DNA of 21,155 nucleotides, taken from contig JAFQPF010000028.1 of assembly GCA_017411885.1 (NCBI GenBank), forward strand, positions 1 to 21,155, given 5' to 3'. The stretch is from Clostridia bacterium. Lineage in GTDB: Bacteria; Bacillota_A; Clostridia; Oscillospirales; CAG-272. The first letter of the stretch is position 1. Each line of letters begins with the position of its first letter. Of the stretch, positions 9,049 to 15,208 are shown one piece after another. A program made the translations under genes and the position numbers. The notes beneath the pieces are model-generated. The model was not told where the DNA came from and did no database searches. It saw only the letters and a list, made by a program, of their open reading frames with translations.

Positions 9049-9543
9049 TTACTTTTCAAATCTTGCGATAACAGCCGCGTCCTTTTCTCTTACCTTATCA
9101 GCAGCAGCCGCGCGTGCCGCATCAAGCTTTGCCGCAAGAGCATCGTCTGCTGTCGCGAGTATCTGCAAGGCTAAAATAGCCGCGTTTGTCGCTCCGTCGA
9201 TAGCAACCGTCGCTACCGGGATGCCCGAGGGCATCATAACCGTGGACAAGAGCGCGTCAAGTCCGTCAAGATTTGTGGATTTTACCGGAATACCGATAAC
9301 CGGCAGGGTGGTATTAGCCGCCATCGCTCCTGCTAAATGAGCCGCCATTCCCGCCGCGGCTATGATTACGCCGACACCGCGTGAGCGCGCATCCTGAGCA
9401 AATTCTGCCGCCTCAACAGGCGTTCTGTGTGCGCTTATAACACGCACCTCGTATTCAACGCCGTATTCCTTAAGCGTATTTATCGCCTTTTCAACAACGT
9501 TGAGATCGCTGTCGCTGCCCATTACGATTCCGACTTTTTTCAT
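9049..9543 (-). CDS. purE: N5-carboxyaminoimidazole ribonucleotide mutase (PurE, class I pattern)
   Basis: Interconverts N5-CAIR and CAIR. The 164-residue protein shows the PurE P-loop-like start [17 protein letters not shown], and the [20 protein letters not shown] stretch typical of class I rather than the animal-like class II. The frame is open to 9630, but that would run back into the riboswitch terminator. ATG 9543 has GGAG at 8 nt and gives the family length. It is the first gene behind the riboswitch. Class I PurE normally works with PurK, which is not in this operon, so PurK is encoded elsewhere or the enzyme is fed by spontaneous carboxylation. Confidence 0.95.
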   Translation of the reverse strand: MKKVGIVMGSDSDLNVVEKAINTLKEYGVEYEVRVISAHRTPVEAAEFAQDARSRGVGVIIAAAGMAAHLAGAMAANTTLPVIGIPVKSTNLDGLDALLSTVMMPSGIPVATVAIDGATNAAILALQILATADDALAAKLDAARAAAADKVREKDAAVIARFEK

Positions 9544-9616
9544 AATCATATCTCCGTTTCTCCGCATTCCGCGGCATAATTTTCTTGCTAAAAACCACTT
9601 TGCCTCAAAGCAAAAC

Positions 9617-9655
9617 AAAAAAGGGCGCACCTATCCTGATTGGATAAGGCTGCCC
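9617..9655 (-). terminator. Riboswitch-controlled intrinsic terminator
   Basis: On the minus strand GGGCAGCCTTATCC (9655-9642) pairs with GGATAGGTGCGCCC (9636-9623), with two single-base bulges and one G-U pair, around the loop AATCA. Six U residues (9622-9617) follow. The 5' arm begins inside the conserved CUGGGCA of the aptamer (9657-9651), so aptamer folding and terminator folding compete. This is an ON-type transcriptional expression platform. Confidence 0.88.
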
Positions 9656-9720
9656 AGACGGTCGGCTTTATTTTTCCCGACTTCCACGCGTAAACTCGCT
9701 TATCCGTCAGTCATCGAGAA
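9651..9720 (-). promoter_or_regulatory. ZTP (pfl) riboswitch aptamer
   Basis: Binds ZTP/ZMP (AICAR phosphates), which rise when 10-formyl-tetrahydrofolate is short. The minus-strand RNA has the two conserved blocks of the class. GACUGACGGAUAAG (near 9712-9699) is the 5' block, and CCGUCUGGGCA (9661-9651) is the near-invariant 3' block. GACGG (9708-9704) can pair with CCGUC (9661-9657), the class pseudoknot. Relative to the remembered consensus GGCGG/CCGCC, both sides are changed together, which is compensatory. Short stems GCG/CGC and GUCGG/CCGAC lie between. The aptamer starts just after the purE promoter and runs into the terminator, and it heads a purine operon, the usual place for this class. 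Confidence 0.9.
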
Positions 9721-9729
9721 ACCATTATT

Positions 9730-9759
9730 ATTTTACACTATTTTGGTACACTTTGTCAA
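9730..9759 (-). promoter_or_regulatory. Promoter of the purine operon
   Basis: On the minus strand TTGACA (9759-9754) and TAAAAT (9735-9730) are separated by 18 bp. This places the transcript start a few bases before the ZTP aptamer. The -35 is a perfect consensus. No second promoter is evident between pur genes. Confidence 0.82.
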
Positions 9760-9843
9760 GTAAATTCTCAACATAATTTTACACGAAATATCACAAAGAA
9801 AAATATAAAAACAGTTGATATTGCCATAAAGGGCTTTTCTTAC

Positions 9844-9873
9844 TTGACAAAAGCTCTGCCTGAGGGCTATAAT
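9844..9873 (+). promoter_or_regulatory. Promoter of the phosphodiesterase gene
   Basis: TTGACA (9844-9849) and TATAAT (9868-9873), both perfect consensus hexamers with an 18-bp spacer, 34 bp before the ATG. It diverges from the purine promoter. The stretch between the two promoters (9760-9843) is AT-rich and shows no other clear element. Confidence 0.85.
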
Positions 9874-9906
9874 GTTATAGAAAACTTACACGAAGGGTGT
9901 GCTTAT

Positions 9907-10449
9907 ATGAAAATAATGATAGCTTCGGATATACACGGCTCTGCGAAATACGCGCGAATGCTGACAGAACGCTTTGAAGCGTCGGGCTGCGAAAAATTAC
10001 TCCTTCTCGGAGATATACTATATCACGGTCCGCGCAACGATCTGCCCGACGGCTATGCTCCCAAGGAGGTCATTGCGATACTCAATCCGCTTAAGGATAA
10101 AATACTTGCCGTGCGCGGAAACTGCGATACAGAGGTCGACCAGATGGTGCTTGACTTCCCCGTGCTTGCCGATTATGCCCTGCTTTATGACGCAAGCGTC
10201 ACCCTTTACGCGACTCACGGACACGTGTATAATCCCGATAATCCCCCGCCGCTTGCAAATGGAAGCGTGCTTTTGTGCGGACATACACACGTAACCAAAG
10301 CCGAAAAGTATGAACACTTCACCTATATAAATCCCGGCTCAGTTTCGATTCCCAAGGAAAACACACCTCGCGGATACGTGATATACGAAAGCGGACGCTT
10401 CGATTTTTACGACCTCGACGGGAACAAAACAAACGAGTATATGGTATGA
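9907..10449 (+). CDS. YfcE/MJ0936-type metallophosphodiesterase
   Basis: A 180-residue calcineurin-like phosphoesterase of the small YfcE family, whose members hydrolyse model phosphodiesters with two metal ions; physiological substrates are not settled. All metal motifs are present: SDIHG (D8, H10), GDILYHGPRN (D36), RGNCD (N72), THGH (H104) and CGHTH (H126, H128). Length matches E. coli YfcE (about 184). A longer frame opens at a TTG inside the -35 box and is ruled out by the promoter position; ATG 9907 has AAGGG about 9 nt upstream. It is a single-gene unit with its own promoter and a strong hairpin at its stop. No link to the purine operon is shown beyond adjacency. Confidence 0.92.
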   Translation: MKIMIASDIHGSAKYARMLTERFEASGCEKLLLLGDILYHGPRNDLPDGYAPKEVIAILNPLKDKILAVRGNCDTEVDQMVLDFPVLADYALLYDASVTLYATHGHVYNPDNPPPLANGSVLLCGHTHVTKAEKYEHFTYINPGSVSIPKENTPRGYVIYESGRFDFYDLDGNKTNEYMV

Positions 10450-10487
10450 AAACAGCCTCGTGACTATGAATGTCACGAGGCTGTTTT
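10449..10487. terminator. Bidirectional terminator between convergent genes
   Basis: A perfect 16-bp stem, AAAACAGCCTCGTGAC (10449-10464) and its complement (10472-10487), around a 7-nt loop. The A-run on one side and U-run on the other let it work in both directions. It begins at the last base of the phosphodiesterase stop and ends one base before the stop of the facing gene, so the whole intergenic region is the hairpin. Confidence 0.93.
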
Positions 10488-10688
10488 CTATTTCCTGGTC
10501 GGTTTTACATTCAGGTCGGGATCTATGCTTCCCTCAATTGCTCCGTTCGCTTCTTCAAAAGCCTTTATGTTTTGTCTTATGAGAACAAGCACGTGACTGT
10601 TAACGCTTCTGCCCTCATAATCGGCAACATAGGCGATCTTATCAAGCATTTCTTCCTCAATTCTTATAGATACACTTTTGATAGCCAT
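10488..10688 (-). CDS. Small ribbon-helix-helix (Arc/CopG-like) DNA-binding protein
   Basis: 66 residues. The N-terminus KSVSIRIEEEMLDKIAYVAD reads as a beta strand plus helix, followed by EGRSVNSHVLVLIRQNIKAF, the second helix with the SxNS turn, which is the RHH pattern. The tail, about 20 residues rich in Asp, Pro and Lys, looks disordered. Such proteins dimerise and bind short operators, often as antitoxins or autoregulators; no toxin gene follows it here. ATG 10688 has GGAG at 7 nt. A perfect inverted repeat lies between its likely -10 and the ribosome site and could be its own operator. The function is otherwise unknown. Confidence 0.8.
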   Translation of the reverse strand: MAIKSVSIRIEEEMLDKIAYVADYEGRSVNSHVLVLIRQNIKAFEEANGAIEGSIDPDLNVKPTRK

Positions 10689-10699
10689 AATATCACTCC

Positions 10700-10726
10700 A
10701 AAATAAATATATTATGTATTTATTTT
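10700..10726. promoter_or_regulatory. Inverted repeat, candidate RHH operator
   Basis: AAAATAAATA (10700-10709) and TATTTATTTT (10717-10726) are perfect 10-bp arms with a 7-bp centre. The repeat lies just upstream of the RHH gene ribosome site and overlaps the proposed -10. The position suits autorepression. The arms are pure A/T, so chance is a real alternative. Confidence 0.45.
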
Positions 10727-10752
10727 ACCGAGTTTTTGTGCTATAATGTCAA
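10722..10752 (-). promoter_or_regulatory. Possible promoter of the RHH gene
   Basis: On the minus strand TTGACA (10752-10747) and TAAAAT (10727-10722) with a 19-bp spacer, longer than ideal. Its -35 touches the -10 of the divergent promoter, so the two could not easily be occupied together. Confidence 0.45.
10739..10747 (+). promoter_or_regulatory. Extended -10 promoter for the SLOG-like gene
   Basis: TGCTATAAT (10739-10747) is a consensus extended -10 (TGnTATAAT). No good -35 is seen, which extended -10 promoters tolerate. The predicted start is near 10754, directly before a palindrome. Confidence 0.5.
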
Positions 10753-10757
10753 TAACG

Positions 10758-10772
10758 GATATACCGTATATC
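10758..10772. promoter_or_regulatory. 15-bp palindrome, candidate operator
   Basis: GATATAC-C-GTATATC is a perfect 7+1+7 inverted repeat. It lies about 11 bp after the extended -10 and 23 bp before the ATG of the SLOG-like gene, where a bound repressor would block transcription. The binding protein is unknown. Confidence 0.45.
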
Positions 10773-10795
10773 TATAATATTTTTGAGGTGAAGTT

Positions 10796-11284
10796 ATGAA
10801 AGAAATAAAAAAGTATACTTGTTGTTTTTTCGGACACAGAAAAATTCCCGAAACCAACGATTTGAAAGTTACACTGTATTCAGAGGTTGAAAAATTAATA
10901 GTAAATGAAAAAGTGCATACGTTTTTGTTTGGCAGCAGAAGCGAATTTGACAAATTATGTCACAGTATTGTAACTATCCTCAAGCAAAAATATCCATTTA
11001 TAAAAAGAATATACGTGCGAGCGGAATTTCCGTATATAAACAATGAATACAGAAATTATCTGTTAGAAAAATACGAAGATACTTATTACCCGGTTAAAAT
11101 AATCGGGGCAGGAAAATCCGTATACATAGAGCGCAATTGTAAAATGATCGACAACAGCACTTTTTGTATATGCTATTATGACGAAAATTACTCCGCCTCA
11201 AAATCAGGCAAAAGCGGAACGGCTATTGCACATAACTATGCCGCCAAAAAAGGACTGCGCATTATCAACATATTTAATCAATAA
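10796..11284 (+). CDS. SLOG/YpsA-related (DUF1273-like) hypothetical protein
   Basis: 162 residues, not firmly recognised. The start KYTCCFFGHRKIP resembles the CxTGHRP-type opening of YpsA-related SLOG nucleotide-binding proteins. FLFGSRSEFDKLC (43-55) and SGKSGTAIAHNYAAKKGLRIINI near the C-terminus are the other Rossmann-like segments: a Ser/Gly-rich turn, then helix and beta strand. SLOG proteins bind nucleotides or related ligands and recur in stress and conflict systems; a role here is not shown. ATG 10796 has GAGGTG at a good distance. The gene is visibly more AT-rich and uses more A/T-ending codons than the genes on both sides, which suggests recent transfer. It is a single-gene unit with its own promoter and terminator. 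Confidence 0.65.
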   Translation: MKEIKKYTCCFFGHRKIPETNDLKVTLYSEVEKLIVNEKVHTFLFGSRSEFDKLCHSIVTILKQKYPFIKRIYVRAEFPYINNEYRNYLLEKYEDTYYPVKIIGAGKSVYIERNCKMIDNSTFCICYYDENYSASKSGKSGTAIAHNYAAKKGLRIINIFNQ

Positions 11285-11309
11285 GCCTGCTTGAAACTTA
11301 AGATAAACA

Positions 11310-11334
11310 AATCCCCCGACGGTGTCGGGGGATT
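11310..11334. terminator. Terminator hairpin between convergent genes
   Basis: AATCCCCCGAC (11310-11320), loop GGT, and the perfect complement (11324-11334) make a GC-rich 11-bp stem. It lies 25 bp after the SLOG-like gene stop and 5 bp before the stop of the facing dockerin gene. U-runs on either side are weak. Confidence 0.8.
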
Positions 11335-11338
11335 GTCA

Positions 11339-14300
11339 TTATTCTTCTATCGGGAGGGTTTCGTATCCCGTCCATTTTGCAAGGTGGCGTGAAAGCATTG
11401 CGCTGTCAACCGCCGTTACGCTTCCGTCACAGTTGACATCGGATGCATCAGGATCGATCACATCCTCGCCATATCCCGTCCACTTCGCAAGATATCTTGA
11501 AAGCGTTGCGCTGTCGACCGGTGTTACCTCAAAATCTCCGTTTACGTCACCGTAAATGAAGTCGACAACCTCTACAGCGCCGTTTATTACGTTGAAATAA
11601 ACCTCGCCGAAATCAACGTCCATTATATCGTCCTTGGTGTTATCGTAGGTAACGGTTATAGGATAGCTTCCTTCCTCTGCGTTTTCATCAACCTCAACGG
11701 TAAGCGTTACCGCTGTTCCATTCGAGGTAATGTTATTTCTGATAGTCGAGTTTTCCCAATAAAGGGTATACGGGTCTGCCGTCAGATTATCAGAATGAAC
11801 CTCGATTCCGAGTATGCCCGCATCCTTGACCTCAACAAGCTTCATCGCGTTTGAATCATAGTCTACCGATAAGCGCATAAATGCGACACCAGGGTTGTTT
11901 TCAAGCGATATTGTAACGTCAACCGTCTCGCCTGCGCGGCATCTGCCGCCGGCTACTACGATATTCGCATCGGTTTCGGGGATTGCCTCTGCAACAACTA
12001 TGCCTGCGAGGGTGTTGTTTATGAATTCGAGATTCTTATCAAAGCCGGACATTGTGTTGGGAATTATGAGCACACGAACATCTTTGTAATCGTATGTCCA
12101 CGTGTACTTGTCGTCCTCGTCGGGCTTTGTGATAGTGCAGAAGTTTTCTGTCATATAATCGACAAGCCTTTCATTCTTGAGATCCGTAGCGATAAGCTCG
12201 CCGTCAATCTCTTCAAAGAATCTGAACTTGATCGTCTGAATATTGCTTCCGATAAGATTTGCTTTACCTTCGATTGCTATATACTTATAATCGTAGAGGT
12301 TGATATCGTCACCCGCCACGTCCCATAAGTCGTATGCGATCTTGGTATTGCCATGGTTGAGATAACGCTCAGATGCGGACTCACTTGTAAGTGTTGATAC
12401 CGTCTTGTGATCTATGACGATATTCTCACCGTTGACAAGATACAGACCTGCAACAAGATTTGCACCGCCGAGATGGTTGGTTCTGTATGTATTGGAAACG
12501 AAGATTTCTTCAACCGTTTTAAATGTTACAGTTGCGAGGTAAGCTTCGTCATTTTCAGCAACATACTTGAAGTAAGTTTCACCCATAACACCTGTTTGAA
12601 GCCCATAATCAGCTGCAAAGCCTGAGCTTGTGGAAGAAACGTCTTCCTGAACGTATACAAGCTTATAATATGTTTCGTCGACATATTCTTTTGACGTTTC
12701 AATACAGATAACGGATGCAACGCCGTAGCCGATGCCGTCGGCATATTCCCCATCCGGATTACCGTAACCGATTCTGTCGATCATAAACAGAGGATCGGTA
12801 TCTATATTTAAATTGATGCTGAAATAGCTGGAGGGCTTGATCATTGTTACTTCATGCTCGTCAAAGTCTACGAGATAGATCGTTGTAGCAGAGTTAACTC
12901 TGATGATCTCATCACGTGTGTTGCCGTTAGCGTTTGCATCAAGAACGCCTACCGTTTCCCAGTCCTGGAAGCTTACGTACCCATCTTCGACCGTGCTTAC
13001 GTAGTCCTTGAGGTGCATATTTCTGTTCTGCTTTGTGAGCGTATAGAAGCCGTCCGCGTCCACGGTATAGGTATATACACCGAAAATATCCGCAAGCTTT
13101 TCGGCAAGACTGTTTGCGTCAAGATTAGGAATATTCGCCCACGGCACAACTACTCCGTCAGCCTTCTTTTCGTTGATTGTCTTAACCTTGATGGATGTTT
13201 CCGTTCCATCAATAATAGCTGAAAGAACAGCGTGGTCATAAAGCTCATAATCTGTATATTTTGTTACTACAAGATATGAATCGATTTCCTCCTCGGGGGC
13301 ACCCCACGCCTTTGCCGCCTCTTCGGATTCAAAGAAGCCGAAGCCTGCTATATAACACGCCGCATCGGGGTTGGTATTACCCTCAAACATATGGAGTCTG
13401 AACTGACGGATTGTGTTTTCACCCCAGCTTGTGCCGTCATCGAACACCATATCCGAAAGGTCAATTATAATTTCCTGCCACTCACCGTCACCGTTAACGA
13501 TGTCGACAGTCTTTTCTGACTTTTTGAGAGGCGTTTCACCAAGGGCGCTATCCTTGGATGCATAGAATTTTATCTGATCGATCTCGCTTGCATCACCGTT
13601 GTACGCATACTTGATCTTAAGCCAGCTGTTCTTTGTAGCATCAAGCGAGGGCATATAATAGTCTGCATCCCACTGATAATAGTTATAGTCCATTATCGGA
13701 TTGAGCGTGTTGCCGTCGGGGTCGATTGAAACCTCAACACATTCTACGTCCTGATATGTGGTTTTCTCAAAATAAACGCCGGTCCAATGCTCGTACCAGC
13801 CATCTATCGGATTGTATACGGTAGGCTGTATAAACGCTCCGTGGTACTTTGTTCCGGGGTCACCGGGATACATAATATCATCGGCTTCCCACGCAGTGCG
13901 ACCGCCGCTCACAGGAGAGTCGGATTTCACTCCGTAATCCCACGCTTCTGCCGCTTCTTCAGATTCAAAGAAGCCGAAGCCTGCGATATAGCACACTGCA
14001 TCGGGATTATTGTTACCCTCAAACATATGAAGCCTGAACTGACGGATGGTATTTTCGCCCCAGGTTGTACCGTCATCAAATACTATATCAGAAAGGTCTA
14101 CTATAACCTCCTGCCATTCGCCGTTTCCGTTGACGATATCAAAGGTCTTTTCCGCCTTTTTGAGAGGCGTTTCACCAAGGGCGCTATCCTTGGATGCATA
14201 GAATTTTATCTGATCGATCTCACTTGCAGCATCATTATACGCATACTTGATCTTGAGCCAGCTATTCTTTGTCGCGTCAAGCGAGGGCATATAATATTCG

Positions 14301-14677
14301 CTGTCCCACTGATAATAGTTATAGTCCATTATCGGATTGAGCGTGTTGCCGTCGGGGTCGATTGAAACCTCAACACATTCTACGTCCTGATATGTGGTTC
14401 TTTCAAAATAAACTCCCGTCCAATGCTCGTAGCGTCCTCCTATCGGATTCCATACGGTCGGCTGTGTGAAGGCTCCGTGGAACATTGTTCCCGCATCACC
14501 GGGATACATAATATCATAAGCGTCCCACGTAGTGCGTCCGCCTGCAATCGGTTCAGCATATCCGACAGCGCCAACTGCCACAGGAATTACTGACGTGATC
14601 ATAAGCAATGTCAGCAAAAGGGATAATATTTTTTTCTTAGCTTGATAGTCTTTCTTAAATAAAATTGCGTGTTTCAT
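11339..14677 (-). CDS. Secreted cohesin-like plus dockerin protein with two tandem 212-residue repeats
   Basis: 1112 residues. A basic start (KKDYQAKKK) and hydrophobic stretch (17-37) form a signal peptide. Two near-identical modules follow (about 46-249 and 258-461), beta-rich with IDQIKFYASKDSAL and CYIAGFGFFES segments that suggest a galactose-binding-like sandwich (inference). Residues 465-900 are unrecognised, with no catalytic motif seen. Residues 904-1036 look like a cohesin domain (RAGETVDVTISLENNPGVAF, LSVDYDSNAMKLVEV). Residues 1042-1105 are a type I dockerin with two Ca-binding repeats (GDVNGDFEVTPVDSATLSRY and SDVNCDGSVTAVDSAMLSRH), each ending in LAKWTGY. Cohesin and dockerin bind each other between proteins in cellulosome-like assemblies, so this may be a surface adaptor. 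It has a perfect promoter and an AAGGAG ribosome site. It is monocistronic, divergent from an XRE regulator. Confidence 0.88.
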   Translation of the reverse strand: MKHAILFKKDYQAKKKILSLLLTLLMITSVIPVAVGAVGYAEPIAGGRTTWDAYDIMYPGDAGTMFHGAFTQPTVWNPIGGRYEHWTGVYFERTTYQDVECVEVSIDPDGNTLNPIMDYNYYQWDSEYYMPSLDATKNSWLKIKYAYNDAASEIDQIKFYASKDSALGETPLKKAEKTFDIVNGNGEWQEVIVDLSDIVFDDGTTWGENTIRQFRLHMFEGNNNPDAVCYIAGFGFFESEEAAEAWDYGVKSDSPVSGGRTAWEADDIMYPGDPGTKYHGAFIQPTVYNPIDGWYEHWTGVYFEKTTYQDVECVEVSIDPDGNTLNPIMDYNYYQWDADYYMPSLDATKNSWLKIKYAYNGDASEIDQIKFYASKDSALGETPLKKSEKTVDIVNGDGEWQEIIIDLSDMVFDDGTSWGENTIRQFRLHMFEGNTNPDAACYIAGFGFFESEEAAKAWGAPEEEIDSYLVVTKYTDYELYDHAVLSAIIDGTETSIKVKTINEKKADGVVVPWANIPNLDANSLAEKLADIFGVYTYTVDADGFYTLTKQNRNMHLKDYVSTVEDGYVSFQDWETVGVLDANANGNTRDEIIRVNSATTIYLVDFDEHEVTMIKPSSYFSINLNIDTDPLFMIDRIGYGNPDGEYADGIGYGVASVICIETSKEYVDETYYKLVYVQEDVSSTSSGFAADYGLQTGVMGETYFKYVAENDEAYLATVTFKTVEEIFVSNTYRTNHLGGANLVAGLYLVNGENIVIDHKTVSTLTSESASERYLNHGNTKIAYDLWDVAGDDINLYDYKYIAIEGKANLIGSNIQTIKFRFFEEIDGELIATDLKNERLVDYMTENFCTITKPDEDDKYTWTYDYKDVRVLIIPNTMSGFDKNLEFINNTLAGIVVAEAIPETDANIVVAGGRCRAGETVDVTISLENNPGVAFMRLSVDYDSNAMKLVEVKDAGILGIEVHSDNLTADPYTLYWENSTIRNNITSNGTAVTLTVEVDENAEEGSYPITVTYDNTKDDIMDVDFGEVYFNVINGAVEVVDFIYGDVNGDFEVTPVDSATLSRYLAKWTGYGEDVIDPDASDVNCDGSVTAVDSAMLSRHLAKWTGYETLPIEE
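13295..13906 (-). repeat. Tandem protein module, copy 2 (period 636 bp)
   Basis: Encodes residues 258-461 of the dockerin protein. It aligns with copy 1 at a constant 636-bp offset in two places checked (13521/14157 and 13681/14317), so there is no net length difference between those points. Long stretches are identical in DNA, for example across 13681-13758, which suggests a recent duplication or continuing gene conversion. Confidence 0.9.
13931..14542 (-). repeat. Tandem protein module, copy 1 (period 636 bp)
   Basis: Encodes residues 46-249, directly after the signal peptide. Differences from copy 2 cluster in short patches such as WDAYD/WEADD and NPIGGRYEH/NPIDGWYEH, while the segment around VECVEVSIDPDGNTLNPIMD is unchanged. 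Confidence 0.9.
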
Positions 14678-14727
14678 AAGGGTCTCCTTTCATAGTCGTA
14701 AATCATCCCACAATAAGTGGTATTTCC

Positions 14728-14756
14728 ATTATAACACAGAATATTTCTTATGTCAA
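14728..14756 (-). promoter_or_regulatory. Promoter of the dockerin gene
   Basis: On the minus strand TTGACA (14756-14751) and TATAAT (14733-14728), both perfect consensus with an ideal 17-bp spacer. It should be strong unless repressed; a palindrome overlaps the outer edge of its -35. Confidence 0.9.
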
Positions 14757-14771
14757 GATGAAATTCATCTT
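14755..14771. promoter_or_regulatory. 17-bp palindrome, candidate operator
   Basis: AAGATGAA-A-TTCATCTT is a perfect 8+1+8 inverted repeat. It shares two bases with the -35 of the dockerin promoter and lies upstream of the divergent XRE gene, so one protein bound here could affect both. The XRE protein is the obvious candidate, but binding is inferred. Confidence 0.55.
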
Positions 14772-14779
14772 TTAGTATG

Positions 14780-14808
14780 TTCATTTGTGTGCAATAATGA
14801 TATACAAT
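14780..14808 (+). promoter_or_regulatory. Weak candidate promoter of the XRE gene
   Basis: TTCATT (14780-14785), 17-bp spacer, TACAAT (14803-14808). Both boxes are off-consensus; it is the best candidate found before the gene. Confidence 0.35.
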
Positions 14809-14836
14809 ATATAAAAAAGTTGATGGGAGTCGTGTT

Positions 14837-15169
14837 ATGTACGTTGATTATAAAGAGGTCGGCAGACGCATCGCCGCAAGACGCAAGGAGCTTGGGCTCA
14901 AGCAGATCGAGGTTAACGAAATGGCTGAGCTCAGCGACAAATACCTTTCCAACATCGAAACGGCGCGCTCGATTCCGAGCATCGACGTGCTTATGCGGAT
15001 CTGCACTGTCTTGAAAACAACACCCGATTCAATACTGCTCGGCGCGGTAAACGATCACGGAAGGATTGACGTTGCGCCCCTGCTTGAAGAAAAGATAGCT
15101 GCGCTTGACTCAAAAAAGCAGCTTCTGGCTTGCAGCTTAATTGATTGGCTTAGCGAACAAAATATATGA
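14837..15169 (+). CDS. XRE-family helix-turn-helix regulator
   Basis: 110 residues. Residues 5-62 form a Cro/C1-type HTH: VGRRIAARRKELGLKQIEV, then MAELSDKYLSNIETARSIPS with the recognition helix, then LMRICTVLKTTPDSIL. The C-terminal 40 residues are a short helical tail (APLLEEKIAALDSKKQLLACS), probably for dimerisation, with no ligand domain visible. GGGAG precedes ATG 14837. It is transcribed away from the dockerin gene; a perfect palindrome lies in the shared 159-bp region, which suggests control of that gene or itself. The stop codon runs directly into a terminator hairpin. Confidence 0.9.
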   Translation: MYVDYKEVGRRIAARRKELGLKQIEVNEMAELSDKYLSNIETARSIPSIDVLMRICTVLKTTPDSILLGAVNDHGRIDVAPLLEEKIAALDSKKQLLACSLIDWLSEQNI

Positions 15170-15198
15170 GAAAGACGAAGAATTTTCTTCGTCTTTCT
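15169..15198. terminator. Bidirectional terminator between XRE and PHP genes
   Basis: AGAAAGACGAAG (15169-15180) and its perfect complement (15187-15198) around AATTTT; the stem can extend by two A-T pairs. It starts at the last base of the XRE stop, and TATTTTAAGG follows on the plus strand. The facing PHP gene ends 11 bp beyond. Confidence 0.88.
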
Positions 15199-15208
15199 TA
15201 TTTTAAGG

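Noticed and set aside
9544..9630. N-terminal extension of PurE
   Set aside because: It runs into the riboswitch terminator; ATG 9543 has GGAG and starts exactly at the conserved PurE N-terminus.
9617..9720. Guanine/adenine (xpt-type) purine riboswitch
   Set aside because: The purine aptamer core sequences are absent, while the CCGNCUGGGCA block and its pseudoknot partner match the ZTP class.
9844..9906. Upstream TTG start giving a longer phosphodiesterase
   Set aside because: The TTG is inside the perfect -35 hexamer, so it would not be transcribed; ATG 9907 has a ribosome site and gives the family length.
10488..11284. RHH and SLOG-like genes as a toxin-antitoxin pair
   Set aside because: They are divergently transcribed with separate promoters, and the SLOG-like protein has no toxin motif; there is no support beyond adjacency.
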